64,000 nucleotides of DNA from Blepharisma japonicum (Eukaryota; Ciliophora; Heterotrichea; Heterotrichida; Blepharismidae): contig CATKHK010000002.1 of assembly GCA_949751835.1 (NCBI GenBank), positions 496,001 to 560,000 on the forward strand, given 5' to 3'. The notes under the pieces were generated by a model. That model searched no databases and was not told where the DNA came from. It worked only from the letters and a program-made list of their open reading frames with translations. Shown here one piece after another: positions 45,111-56,600 of the stretch (position 1 is its first letter; every line of letters begins with the position of its first letter). A program made the translations under genes and the position numbers.

Positions 45111-47339
45111 ATGGCAAAGGTCTTTATTGACAATATAAATACCTATATAGGTCAATCACTACTTGAAGAGATTTTAAATCAAGACCCAGTGCCTAATATT
45201 TGTGCAACCCTAAATTCTTCTTTTCCTATAGGCTCCTATCCAGGGATTTCAATTCTTGAAGTAACTTCCATATAGCGACATGATAATTTGTCATTTAATG
45301 CTGCTTTACTTGAATGCGACATCGTTATCTATGATATGCACACTGCGGATCTTAATGAGCTTCAAGACAAAGCCAAAATCATTGATGCTTATCATGCTTC
45401 TAAACCCCGCACACTTGTTGTGATTTCAAGTGTTATGACATGGGGCGCTACAATTCCTAAACAAGAAGAAATGACGCCTGAAGATATTGAAGAGCTGAAA
45501 GAGAAGCTTGGAGAAGACATTCCAGAAGAAAATATCCCAAAGTTCAAAACTGTGCCATATGAGGAATCTGATTACAAAAAAAGAAAAGCTCCAGAAAAAT
45601 ACAAAACATGGAAAGGAATTGAAACTTTAGTCCTCAGCATAGGCATGAATAAGCTTGATCTCAGCGTCTATGTAATAGCAAGTGGAATTTTATATGGAAA
45701 CGGTGAGTGACTCTTAAATTACCACTTCAGATCTGCATGGCTCGAAAACCCTGAAGAGCTCCCCTACATCGGTTCGGGTGAAAATTTCATCCCAATGATT
45801 CATGTAAAAGATCTTGCCCGCAGTGTAAAATTTGTCCTCCAAACAAAGCCACAAGTTCATTACATTTTTGGTATTGACAGCGCTAAATCCCAACTTCAAA
45901 AAGACCTAGTTTCTTCTATATCAAATGGAATCGGAACAGGAAAAATTCGCAGTGTCAGCTATGAATCAGTAAAAAACGAAGAATGGGCAGAAGCCTTTTG
46001 TCTAAATTGCAAGCTTAAGCCTTCAAAAGTTCTTTTACCACCACAAGAAGGTGAAGAGGAAGAAGAGGCAGAGGAGGAAGAAGAGGAGGAGGAAGAAGGC
46101 GAAGAAGGCCAAGTGAGATTTAAAAAAGAAAAAAAAATTAAGCTTGAATGGCATTGCTTAGAAGGTTTCCATGCCAATGTGCAGAAATTAAACGTCGAAT
46201 TTAATGAAAATAGAGGGCTGAAACCAATAAAAATTATGGTTACCGGACCGCCAGCTTCAGGGAAAAGTCATTTTTCCCAAAAATTAGCAAAATTTTATAA
46301 TGTGCCATGGATACATGTGGGAAGTGTAGTCAATGAATTGATAAACATGCCAGGTGAATTCGGAGATGAAGTAAGAAAAGAGCTTGAAGAAATCAAAGAA
46401 GCAATGCTAGATGAACTTGAGCAAAATAAAAAAGAAGACGAAGTTATTGATCCAAATTCGGTAAAACCAAGAATTCCTGATAAAACTTTGATAAAAGGAT
46501 ATAAACTGATATTAAAAAAAAATCCATGCAGGAATAGGGGGTATGTTCTTGATGGGTGGCCTAAAAATTATGAACAAACTTGGAAGCTTTTTAAGGTAAA
46601 ACCTCCACCCAAAGAAGGAGAAGAGAAAGAGGAGGAGGATGAAGAAAATCCTGATGTTTCTAAACTAGTAGTGGATACGTCGATTTATCCTGAATCTCTA
46701 GCCATTTTTCAGGGCTCTGATGATTTTTTGATAAATCGTGTAAAAGCTCTTCCAGAGTCTGCAATTCAAAATACTCATTATACAAATGCTGATATGAATA
46801 GGAGGTTAAAGGACTATCGAGCTTCTAATGAAGATCCATCTGGTAATTTGGCCGTAAAAGATTTTTTTATTGAAAACTCCACTGATATTTTCCCTATAGA
46901 TTGCACTACCTCAGAAAACGATACCTTTGAAAGCATGAAAATTTATATTGAAAGGTTTGGAAGGCCTTTTAACTATCAAACTCATCAAGAAGAAGCAGAA
47001 AATAAGAGGATTAAAGAAATTGAAGAAAATATTGCTGCAAAGAATAAGAAAAAGGCAGAGCAAGAAAAGCGTGAAGAAGCTTTAGAGATTGATGCAAGAA
47101 AAAAAAGAGAAAAACAAGCCAAAGAAACAGTAGACAAAATGCATGCAGATGAAAGACAATTATTAGAAGAAAGATCACAGCCTTTGAAAAACTATTTGTT
47201 AGATAATTTGCATGAAATCCTCGCCAAAGGACTAATAAAAGTCTGTAAAAAGGAAAGAACTGATCCTATTGATTATTTAGCCAGGTATCTATTCAAGCAT
47301 GGCGACGAAGTTCCTCATCCCGACCCATCTCTTTATTAA
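45111..47339 (+). CDS. AK7: Adenylate kinase 7 (ciliary), with one 15-nt intron
   Basis: 737 residues after removing 45261-45275; ATG at 45111, stop TAA; a TGA Trp at 45708-45710. AK7 interconverts 2 ADP with ATP plus AMP in motile cilia, where it sits at the central pair apparatus. Parts in order: an NAD(P)-epimerase-like fold, residues about 1-255 (TLVVISSVMTWGA, ASGILYGNGEW, FIPMIHVKDLA); a Glu-rich low-complexity linker near 305-330; an adenylate kinase P-loop, VTGPPASGKSHF (Gly374 to Ser381), with RGYVLDGWPKNYEQ further on; a long charged helix; and a Dpy-30 motif at about 688-728 (LKNYLLDNLHEILAKGLIKV, DPIDYLARYLF). Length matches human AK7 (723). The next gene starts 17 bp downstream. 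Confidence 0.96.
45261..45275 (+). other. 15-nt intron of AK7
   Basis: GTAACTTCCATATAG, with an in-frame TAG as its last codon; removal joins ISILE to RHDNLSF and keeps the frame. Confidence 0.92.
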
Positions 47340-47356
47340 CTTAAAATTAGATAAAA

Positions 47357-47686
47357 ATGAACACTAGGATTTTTAGATTCTTTTCTCAGATGAAATTTCC
47401 ACCAACTTACCCTGAAGACCTTTCAGCCTTCAAAAGGATGGTTTATTATAGATGTACGAGGGCCGGAATAAAAGAGGTTGAGTATATCCTGAAAGAATGG
47501 GCTGACCTGAACTTAGAGCAAATGAATAGGGAGCAGCTCATCCAATTCCAAGATGAGGTTTTGAATACAGAGACTCCAGAATTACTAAAAATTATGATGG
47601 GACAATCTGAGCATCAAGGCAAATTTTATTTGATAAATTTGAGAAATTACGTGGAAAGTAAACTTAATTCACAGCCTAATCCATAA
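47357..47686 (+). CDS. SDHAF2: Succinate dehydrogenase assembly factor 2 (SDHAF2/SdhE-like)
   Basis: 109 residues, ATG to TAA. SDHAF2/Sdh5/SdhE promotes covalent FAD attachment to the succinate dehydrogenase flavoprotein in mitochondria. The start MNTRIFRFFSQM is a short presequence-like helix. The core follows the family pattern: FKRMVYYRCTRAGIKEVEYI with the GxxE motif, ILKEWADLNL, then LIQFQDEVLNTETPELLKIM and MGQ. The Arg normally before the Gly is displaced by one residue (RAG rather than RG), so the fit is good but not perfect. It lies 17 bp after AK7 and 13 bp before the next ATG, one of the tightest spacings in the window. Confidence 0.85.
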   Translation: MNTRIFRFFSQMKFPPTYPEDLSAFKRMVYYRCTRAGIKEVEYILKEWADLNLEQMNREQLIQFQDEVLNTETPELLKIMMGQSEHQGKFYLINLRNYVESKLNSQPNP

Positions 47687-47699
47687 TTTAAGACTTAAT

Positions 47700-48395
47700 A
47701 TGAGCTTTCATAACAAATACGTAGGAAGTGGAAAGCAAAGTAGGCAGCAGATAAATGAGATGGATATTTTAGATATTCTAGACCCTGATGCTACTGGATT
47801 TATTGATTGCGAAGATATTGTAAAAATTATTTAGAAAGCTTTGAGAAGAAATTTACCTGAAAAATTGCAAGATAAAGTTGCCGAAATTTTAAAAAATTTC
47901 GTATTCGAATTCAGATCTTTTCGAATGCCTTGCGATTTGTTTATGGAATACTTTAAACCCGCCTCAAATAGTAGGAAAAAAACTCCTAGAAAAGTCTCCT
48001 GTACATTAAATTCGTTAAATTCTACTCGAAAAAGTTTAGATTTAAGCTCTGATAACCTATTCAGAACTACATCCATTTACAAAACAAGCATAATGAGCTC
48101 AAATGATTCAGTCGGAACTAGGAGAAGTAGCTTATCACCTAAGAAAATTCGAACTTATACTGAACTTTATGAAAGGAAAAAAGAGAACGAAAAGCAAACC
48201 TTCCAAAGATCAAGCCTTTTATTCGATAAAATTGATCAAAAATTGAACCAAAATCGATTTTTCTCACAAGGAAGCTTTACTGAAAATAATTCGGTTATTG
48301 TTCATCATAAGAGTTTTGCAACAAAATTTGCAAATGCTGAAGCACTGATGGAGATAAGAAGGCAGCATTTAAAATATTCTTCATTGAAATCATAG
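47700..48395 (+). CDS. Small EF-hand protein with one 15-nt intron
   Basis: 226 residues after removing 47820-47834; ATG at 47700, stop TAG. The unspliced frame ends at TAG right after the EF loop. The single clear EF loop is DPDATGFIDCED near residue 29, preceded by a hydrophobic helix (INEMDILDIL). A second helical pair (KLQDKVAEILKNFVFEFRSF) may be a degenerate hand. From about residue 85 the protein is Ser/Arg/Lys-rich (SLNSTRKSLDLSSDN; GTRRSSLSPKKIRTYTELYE) and probably disordered or microtubule-associated; SPKK is a possible phosphorylation site. Helical TKFANAEALMEIRRQHLKYS closes it. Not assigned to a named family. Confidence 0.85.
47820..47834 (+). other. 15-nt intron of small EF-hand gene
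   Basis: GTAAAAATTATTTAG; contains the in-frame TAG that would otherwise truncate the protein. Confidence 0.9.
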
Positions 48396-48585
48396 TAATT
48401 AATATTCATTTCTAATAATCATACTTTAGCTTCCTTTAGGCTTTTATTTAAAAGTGCCAGCTTCAAGCTATATCAATATAATAGAAATTATAGTTTTTTA
48501 TTAAAGCTAAGCAATGCTAATGTTTAATAAGAAATACAATTATTTAATTTTTAAATTTATATAAATCAAATATCCTAAAATTTTA

Positions 48586-49683
48586 TTATTCTTTAGACAA
48601 GCTTAAAGCTACCTGTGAGTTAACCAAACTTTGTAAACGCAGCCTATAGCTAATTGACTGTAATTTCATTAAATCCTGCACATCTTTTATCAATTTTGCC
48701 TTTGATTCTAGCTTATCGCATTGAAGTTTTATCATTTTATTTAACACATTATCGATCTGTATATCTTCTTGTATTTTAATTTCTTTGGCTCTTTCAATAG
48801 CTTTTTCAATATCAATATTCTGCTGAATATCAACTAGTTTCTGTGAAACTGGGAAATTATAATCGCACTGCCTTTGATTTTCCATTTCCATTAAATCTCT
48901 TACGGGGATTTCTAAGTATTTTTTTATACATTCAGATTTTTCTTTTCCTACTTCTTCAGATATGGCATCTCAGTCTTCATTATGCTTTTCTAATGCTCTT
49001 AAGAGTTTTATAAAGCTTTCTTGGTCCCAATCAGCCCCTTTTCCTAATGCAGCATAATTATAATGGCTTAATAAATCCTCTTTTTGAAAGTTTTCTTGAT
49101 TCAATTCAGATGGGAAATTGCCTTGTTCATAGCAGTCTGAACATAAGCAAAAATCAACATTCTTAAACCAAACAACACCACAAATATTCCCACAAAATTC
49201 ACAATAAGGACGTCCAAGCTCAAATAATCTCTTTTTAGGGTAAGAAATATGTCCAGGTCGCGCCAAATCTTTTGAAGCTTCTGGATAAGGTTTTGGGGCA
49301 AAAAAGTTTATTAACCCTCAATGCTCTAGAAATGCATGCAAACGAATTATAGCGGGAGCATCGCCAGTAAGAACACGTCTACAATGGGTTGCAGATAGAT
49401 AGCTTGTTGGCTTGTCTCGATAAAGTTTTATTATGTAATTGCGATATGTGAGATAAACCTGTGGGGTTTTTGATGGATATTTTCCATTAAAAAATTCATT
49501 CATAGAGTCGATTTCGATTTGATGGATACTTGAAGGGTCAAACCAAGCAGCACAGCTAGGGATTGTAGCGGGTGGAAGGGTAGATTGAGGAGAGAGAAAA
49601 GGAAACTGTGACTGTAAAGAAAGATCAGAAACTATGGAATAGCCATCTTCTTCTTTTTTAAGAGTTAAAGTGAGCTCGGCCAT
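48586..49683 (-). CDS. SWI3: SWI3/SMARCC-type chromatin remodelling subunit (SWIRM + zinc ribbon + SANT)
   Basis: 365 residues, ATG 49681-49683, stop TAA; TGA as Trp at 49318-49320 and 48970-48972. SWI3/BAF155 scaffolds SWI/SNF remodellers. Residues about 41-125 form a SWIRM domain ([63 protein letters not shown]). The TGA is the invariant Trp in HWGLIN. Residues about 160-190 hold a ZZ-like zinc motif ([10 protein letters not shown]...[11 protein letters not shown]), as in plant SWI3D. Residues about 216-262 are a SANT domain ([20 protein letters not shown], then WDAISEEVG, second Trp from TGA). A Lys/Glu coiled coil ends the protein. It is half the size of animal or yeast SWI3, keeping only the core domains. 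Confidence 0.95.
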
Positions 49684-50015
49684 TATGGAAATTTATTAAA
49701 AGGATGAAGTGCAGATTTTTCATTGCTCAAACGATTTAAGTTTTATTCAATAAATTATAAAGCTTTTTATGAGTTTAGTTTAAATTTTATTTTCATTCAT
49801 TGCTCAAATAAGATTGTTGGGTTTTGTTTTCTTTCCTTAAAGGGACATACTTTAGTCTAAGAGACTATTATAAAATGTAGTCAAAAAATGAATAGTTAGA
49901 ATGATGAAAATCTTTATAGGGATGGAGTTATATGTGATAAACATAAAAATCTTATTCTTTAGGCACAAATTTTTCTTTACCTTATTTATGCAAATATACA
50001 GAAAAACTTTTAAGT
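49684..50015. other. Intergenic, nothing recognised
   Basis: AT-rich spacer between two minus-strand genes; no frame, repeat or RNA gene seen. Confidence 0.5.
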
Positions 50016-50282
50016 CTAAGGTTTATTCATTAAACTAATAAGCTTTTCACGAATTTCGCTTTCTCTGATCTTTAAGGAGGCAATTTCTTCTCCATTGACT
50101 CTGATTACTGGAACTTTTTGTTTGTATTGCCTTAGAAGAGATGGGTCTGAGTCAATAGGCTTTAAGGAATATGTAAGGTTTAATGATTTTGTGACTCTTG
50201 AAAGTATAAAATTAGCTGCATGGCATGGAGCACTAAATATTGCTTACCAGCATCTTTTGACTAAAATTTCAATATTTATCAT
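50016..50282 (-). CDS. Glutaredoxin-like thioredoxin-fold protein, one 15-nt intron
   Basis: 83 residues after removing 50233-50247; ATG 50280-50282, stop TAG. Because the intron splits the active-site codon, no long open frame marks this gene. The spliced protein starts MINIEILVKRCCAPCHAANF: a beta strand then a CxxC active site, Cys12-Ala-Pro-Cys15. It continues with LTYSLKPIDSDPSLLRQYKQ, then KVPVIRVNGEEIAS, which has the cis-Pro (VPV) and the GxE turn of glutaredoxins, and a final helix. The closest pattern is the short glutaredoxin-like DUF836 group found in organelles and bacteria. It probably reduces disulfides; the substrate is not known. No targeting extension is seen. Confidence 0.87.
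50233..50247 (-). other. 15-nt intron of glutaredoxin-like gene
   Basis: Coding strand GTAAGCAATATTTAG. It interrupts the first Cys codon of the CAPC active site (TG|T); without removal the frame meets TAA soon after. Confidence 0.9.
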
Positions 50283-50818
50283 ATATCATATGAAAATATA
50301 AATTAATCTCAATCATTTTGTTAGTTTAACAATAAATCAAGAAGAAAACATTTTTATAAAATTTATCATAATGAATATGATATTTAACTATATGCTATAT
50401 TTTCTGACTACAACTTAATTATTTTCTTTTCAACCAAATTAATGAAATGGTAAGAGTTATTGTAATTATTTCTAAAATGGCATTAACTTTATCATTATCC
50501 TGAAGGGTCATCTAAGTTTTATTTAGAGTATAGCATTTGAGTTTTATAATTGAGAATAATTTGAATATAGGAGCCAAAAACTAAGCTCTTAAATTTCAAG
50601 ATTAAACTTTATTGAAGATTAAATTAAAGACATATTAAAGATTAATATCAAGCAAAATTTGCATTTAATTAATTCTTAGAACACCATTTGGAAATCAGAA
50701 ATCTTAAATCTTATATAATTTTTTTATTTTCATGATATAAAAGCAGCCAAATTGTTAAAATAATTATTAAATTATAAGAATTTTACTCAACAATTTTATT
50801 TAGATTTGATTAATATAA
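50283..50818. other. Divergent intergenic region
   Basis: Upstream of both the glutaredoxin-like gene (minus) and SYS1 (plus). AT-rich with no open frame and no recognised element. Confidence 0.5.
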
Positions 50819-51310
50819 ATGTCTCAAGGTCGACTATTTGGCTCTGATGTATTTGACCCAAAATTCATAATAATCCAAATCTTATCCTTGCAAGCAATTT
50901 ACTATTCCTCATCTTGCGCATTTACAGTTCTATTTGACCAACTTCTGGGACTGAATATCCACATCTCTCAAATTTTCAGCACATCTGTCCTAAATCTTCA
51001 AGACGCTTATAGCCTAGCAAGTGTTTTAGTGTGCATTTTGGTTTCTTTTATATTGATTATTAGTATTGTTTTAATTGTAGAACGCGCTAGCAAATGCTTA
51101 GATTTTGGCTCAACAATTTTAATTTTGCATGTTTTTTGTGTGACTTTTTATGAAGGATTTCCTACGAATTTGATATGATGGGGGTTGAATCTTGTTGCAT
51201 TTTTTGTTATTGTCATTGTAAGTGAATTTTTGTGCATTAAGATTGAGCAGAAAGAAATTTCGTTAACGTGGATTGATAAGAAACATGAAAAGAAGCAGGC
51301 AGTTCCTTAA
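50819..51310 (+). CDS. SYS1: SYS1-like Golgi membrane protein
   Basis: 163 residues, ATG to TAA; TGA Trp at 51176-51178 (NLIWWGLNLVA). SYS1 is a four-helix protein that recruits the Arl3/ARFRP1 GTPase to the Golgi, upstream of Arl1 and the GRIP golgins. The N-terminus GSDVFDPKFIIIQILSLQAI and then YYSSSC match the conserved FDPxLIxxQIxxLQxxYY start of SYS1 proteins. Four membrane segments follow: IIIQILSLQAIYY; SLASVLVCILVSFILIISIV; STILILHVFCVTFYEG; and NLVAFFVIVIVSEFLC. The WW before the last helix and the basic C-terminus (KKHEKKQAVP) also agree. Length is normal. Confidence 0.93.
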
Positions 51311-51588
51311 TCATTTTAAATGAATACAAAGACTAATTATAGATATAGCATATAATAGAAATTCTATAATCAAATATGAATATATAGCTACAATATAAAA
51401 AACAAATTAAACCAAGTATCTCAGCATTAAGATTTAGAATAAATTCAATTAGATTTGAATATATATGATTTGATTTAGTTAGTCTCTTTAAATATAATTT
51501 TTTTAATTGAGGATAGAATTGATGGCATTCGAACTTTGCTTAATTTGGGAAGATTATAGTTGATTTTTAGCTTTTATTATTTTAAATT

Positions 51589-52896
51589 TTAATCTATTAA
51601 AAATTTGGAGGAGCTTAATTCTTTATTTTTCAAATTAAACTGAACAAGACTCCAATCAGTAGTGATAAAATAAAAAATATCTTCATAAAGCAATACATAT
51701 GAATTGCAAGAATATCCATCTGCAAGATTATCAGTGTTCCCAATCAATGCTCATTCATCGATATTATCTAAGCCACTTTCATAATAATTTCGATTGTGCT
51801 CAATTATATAAGCTTTATTTTGAGTTGCCAAACAAGTTTTTCCAGTGCAATTTGACAATGCAACTGGAATAGTTGAAAATTTATTTCCTAAAATGCTATA
51901 TCTTATTATAAACTGAGATTCAAAACCTCCTATTAATATTTCTCCATTTAAAAATGCGCAAGAAATATATCTGTTATTGTATATACGATATGGTGCAAGT
52001 TCTCTTCAATGCCTCTTTTTAATCGAAAATGCAGCTGAAATGGATTCAGTCCCTCCAAATAAATACACAAAATTATTGACTTGTATAAGGCCAGAATAAC
52101 TGCTATATTTTGAAGAGCCCAAGTGGATAATGGAATTTGAAGGGGTTATGATAAAGGTTTGTGATGAAAAACAACAAAAAACAGAACCATCCTTTAATAA
52201 ACAAGTCGGGCCATTGCTATTCCAATTTATAGTAAGATTTTGTGATTCCGAAATAAATGTCCTTACATCGAGATCATATAGAACTTTATTTATAAAATAT
52301 TTAATCACAGGCTGAGGATTTCTTTCCGTTTTTGGTTTAAAGTCTTTAAAGTTTTTTAAATGAAATACCTTTTGATCATCTTCTACAGCAAAAAGATCTG
52401 CGAATTTTCCATCAAAATTTTCATTATTGACTTTAACTATATTTTCATCTGAGTATTTTATTTTTTGGGCTTCTTCTGAGGATAATTTTAATAATGACTC
52501 AATAAGGCTTAGACTGTGTAAATTATTGATTTCTTCTAGGGAATTTATAAGATAAATATAATCATCTGCTTTTTTCTCTATCAATGAAAGTTTTTTTAAA
52601 GAGATCATAGCTGCATCATTTATTTGCTTTATTAGCGATGAGGATTCTTGGATAACTTTTAGCTGACTTTGCTTTATTAAAAGTTTTATATCTTTAAAGA
52701 GACTTGAAATAATCATTTTAGTGCAAGGATCAGGGCTTGATATTAGCTTAGTGAAATGATGATTTCCAGATAATTCTCCATGAGTGCCACAGTGGTCCAA
52801 GCATAATAATACATTTTTTTCATTGCAATCGCACATATAGATTGGTCTATTGTGACAGTCCATAGAGCATGCTAGAAATTTCTCTTTCAAACCCAT
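51589..52896 (-). CDS. B-box zinc finger and kelch-type propeller protein
   Basis: 435 residues, ATG 52894-52896, stop TAA at 51589; TGA as Trp at 52006-52008 (KKRHW) and 51751-51753 (DEWALIG). Residues about 10-50 hold Cys/His pairs like a B-box (CSMDCHNRPIYMCDCNEKNV, CLDHCGTHGELSGNHHF). A coiled coil follows (residues about 65-150). From about residue 205 there are beta-propeller repeats of kelch type (FVYLFGGTESISAAFSIKKR, ISCAFLNGEILIGGFESQFI, LVQFNLKNKELSSSKF). This TRIM-like arrangement (B-box, coil, kelch) is common in ciliates; many such proteins have no assigned role. No RING finger is visible, so it is not a clear ubiquitin ligase. Confidence 0.87.
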
Positions 52897-53611
52897 TAAA
52901 TGAATTTATTATTAATGTATCTCAATCGATTCATATATATGAATTAAAACTAAAACTATATGTAAATATAGCCATCATTTTTATCAATAAATTTATAATA
53001 ATATCCTCTCTATTTAAATAATTTAAAATTTTTCAGCAATTTCAATTTGTTGTCTTCATATAGAATTTAATCAATATTTATATTAGTAATAATAAAATAA
53101 TAGCTTTCATTCCAAATAAACTATAAGAATGGTGAGGCAGGCTACTATTGAGCATATTTGTGCTACCAATAGATTTCCATGATTTGATATTATTTAGTCC
53201 ACTTTCATAAGAATTTGCCCTAATTCAATTATATTGCAGTCGTTTTTCTTCTTGATTCAATAAGAACATTAGAAAAATTATCACTAACTGTATTGTAACT
53301 CAAGCTGCGCTGAATCAGAACTTAATTTTCCTGTTTCAATTAAGTTTTTTTGCCTTTAAATGCGTTGAAAAACCTTTTTCACTTTATATTAAATTATTCT
53401 TTTTAGTTTTAGCTGTTTCCCATTCAAGCTTAAATTGAAAGGCATGCTCTTACCTTGCTATCATTGTTACTTAATCTTTTTTATTATATAACCACCTTAT
53501 GCCCCTAATTCTGAATTTTCTTTTTATTTTGTAAAGCTCAGTGCTTCTTCAATTATTTAATTTGATTTTTGACTAAGATTATTAAGACTATGCATGATGA
53601 ATATATACAAA
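52897..53611. other. Intergenic containing a decayed kelch-gene fragment
   Basis: AT-rich; the part from about 53040 to 53340 resembles the 3' half of the B-box/kelch gene (see the pseudogene entry). The remainder has no frame. Confidence 0.45.
53040..53340 (-). pseudogene. Decayed fragment related to the B-box/kelch gene
   Basis: The run around 53160-53240 (CCAATAGATTTCCATGATTT, then GATATTATTTAGTCCACTTT, then CATAAGAATTT) parallels 51740-51795 of the intact gene (CCAATCAATGCTCATTCATC, then GATATTATCTAAGCCACTTT, then CATAATAATTT). Same strand, no surviving frame, many changes. So a tandem relative of the kelch gene once lay here. Confidence 0.65.
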
Positions 53612-56600
53612 TTATTTATTATCGTTAAATGAAGATGGCGCAATTTTTGAAGACTTTCTCATCATATTAAATTCATCTGCACTCACTCTAGATCTATTTC
53701 CAAACTGAAAAGCAAATCTAAAGAGTGTGCTTGTGTCTTTTCCTTTTTTTCTAAATAATAAGCTTGGATATTTTTTCCTTTGGACATATATCCCGATAGA
53801 TATAATAATGGCCCATCCACATATCACTAAGGAAATCCAAGGAAAATTACTTTTTTTGGTTAAAATGTCTATTGTTGTTAAAAGTCCAAGTCACATAACT
53901 CCAATAATGCTTACTCCTTGCCATCAGCTGAATCTTGGATAATTATATGGCTTATTTTTGAATATAAATATTACATAGATGAGTAATACAAGTAAAAATA
54001 AAAAGCCATGCGTGGCTGCTTCAGCTCGTTTTACAGTTTTATTCATCACAATTAAGGTAATTTGAATTATAGTTTTTGCCATGAGAAACAAAGGCAAAGT
54101 CTTTACATGCAAAACTGATTGGAATTCCTGTCATAGAGGTCTACAAAAGACAGCTAAAGGCTCATAAGTTAAAATAGCAAATCCTGATAAAATTGCATAT
54201 GCAATATGATTTCCTTTTCAGCAAAATTGGTAGCAATCTTTTGCAAGAAAAGAGTCAGTAAAATGATTTCCTATCGATTCATCACATACAAATACATCTA
54301 ATAGCACAGAAACAAATGGAATAAAGCATAAATTTCCCAAAATAGGCATTAATAAGTCTGCAAGCTGGCCCAAAAATCTAAAAATCGAGACATGACTATA
54401 TTTTTCATCAAGCCTATAAAACACAGTAATGCATAAAATAACCCAAGTTACCGATAAACCTAATATTGCGTCGCAAATGCCTCAAAACACCCCATTGGAC
54501 AATTTTACAAAATTTCCCAAATTCAACGAAAGAGCTTCCCCAATGCTTGATAAAAAGCTATTAAAAGACCTATAATCAGGGCCCATAGATGCAAATTGGA
54601 AAAATTCAACAGCAATAGTAGCGCCTACAATAAAATCTTGGAGAGAAATTTCTTTTCGTTCTTTTAATTCGCCAATTTCTACATTCCATCATTTTTTCCA
54701 TATATAAAAAGTGATGATACTTGTGACTAAAGCTATAGAAAAGCATATCCCAAATACAAGATATCTGCCATCGTAAAAAGTTCGGATTTTAGAGTCAGGG
54801 AAAGGACAATTTCCGTTTTGATTTCTTAAGTCTGGCGGCTTTATGATAGTATTTTGATTATCATAGAAAAAAGGGTTCTTGAATGTTAAATAATGAGTAC
54901 TGGAAGGGTTGTATAATCCTATATGATAGACCACAAGGCTATTATTTATAACTTGATTGCTGTCAATGCTCATAGAATCCATTTCTCTGTCATTGCTGCC
55001 TTGAGAAATAGCTAATGTTCCAGAGCATCCTGAAATTTTGATATTTCTGATAGTATAATTAAGTTTATAACCATCAGTGTAATCTTGGCCTCTGTTTATC
55101 ATGAAATCTAGAGCATTTGCAATGAGAAACGCTGAATCGAAAAAATTGCATGAAAGATCACTTGGAGTTGTCTGATATTCATTTTTGAGATTACTGTAAA
55201 TGCTTTGTCCAAATGTTTCCATTCAAACTGGACTTTGAAAAACCAGCATAGGACAGCCAATTGTAAGTCTTTTATACCTAAATGTGTCATTTTTAGCCCC
55301 TATATCGATAAGAGCTGCTGAAATGGCAGAAAAAAAAATTAAATCACCATTTCTGGCTCCTAAATCGTAAAATTTTTCTAATGTGTAGCCTAATAAATCA
55401 TCATACATAAATTCTACAACAAGTCTTGCATTAGAATCTAATATTCCTTGTAAAACATATGAATAATTCCCTATATTATCTCTAGTAAGACCTGGCGGTA
55501 TAGCTCTATACTCATCAGGATTTACTATAATAAGTCCAGCATCATCGGCTACTTGCTTTAGTGCCAAATATGATGAAATTCCTCATGTTTCATTTTGGTA
55601 TAAAATAGCAAAACTTTTTCAGCCTAAAGCTTTTAGTAGATTTGGCATTTGAGATGCTAAATTTGAGTCAGATACTTGGACTCTTGAAAACCATGGATAA
55701 ATTGAAGTTGAGTTCAATGCTGAAGATGATGTTACTGCCCCAACAATTGGAACTGAAATATTTAACAGTTTAAAGGTTTTAAGACTTGCCATAGTGACTC
55801 CTGATGTATATGAAGATACAGCTCCTAATCCAAATTTGTCAATATCTTTTAAAAAACAGTTGTAGCCATAAGTAGGATCGTAAAAAGTAGCTCCACAATC
55901 ATATACAAATAAACTCATTTGGAAATTCTCAAGGATTCCTAAGCCTTCATTAACCATTTTGACTGCCATTGAAGTTCCTCTCGCATATATAGGAAGAGTA
56001 GCAAATGATGCTTTGCCATAATTTGTGGTTCCAGCATTAATACTGATAGGTAGAGTTTTCTTTTCAGAAATAGGAGGAGTAGTTGTGTTTCCTGGGAAAA
56101 AAATTGTCTGATTTATTGAAATACCTAAAGTATTAAATTTCCCCACAATAGTTCTTGATCCATCAAAATAATTTACCAAATAAAATGAATCCCCACAAAA
56201 ATTTTTAGAACAAATTTTATCCATAGCATTTTTTATTTGAAAATCACTCTCTATATATCTTTCAAGATCTGTCAAAATATTTAAAAATGCATTCGAAATA
56301 TAGGCTTCTTTTGAATCAGTATTTTCTTGGTTTTCTTCAGTAATTAAAAGACTTCCATCAATTATTGTCTTATAATAGCTTTCTTTGCCAAGCACAATCC
56401 CGCTCCCAAGCTTTGCTAGTTTTTTTGCAATAAGAGCTTGCTGAATGGATGAGGTATCTTCAGCGTCACTAAAAACATAATACAATGTCGCACCGAGCGG
56501 CACAGCTATTCTGCCAATAATATCGTTTATATTTGAATTTGGCTCGATTGTAACACTTTTGAAATATTTTGAAAAGTCCATCAAATAATCAGTAATAAAC

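Noticed and set aside
46050-46110. GAAGAGG-type microsatellite
   Set aside because: It encodes the acidic linker of AK7 and needs no separate call.
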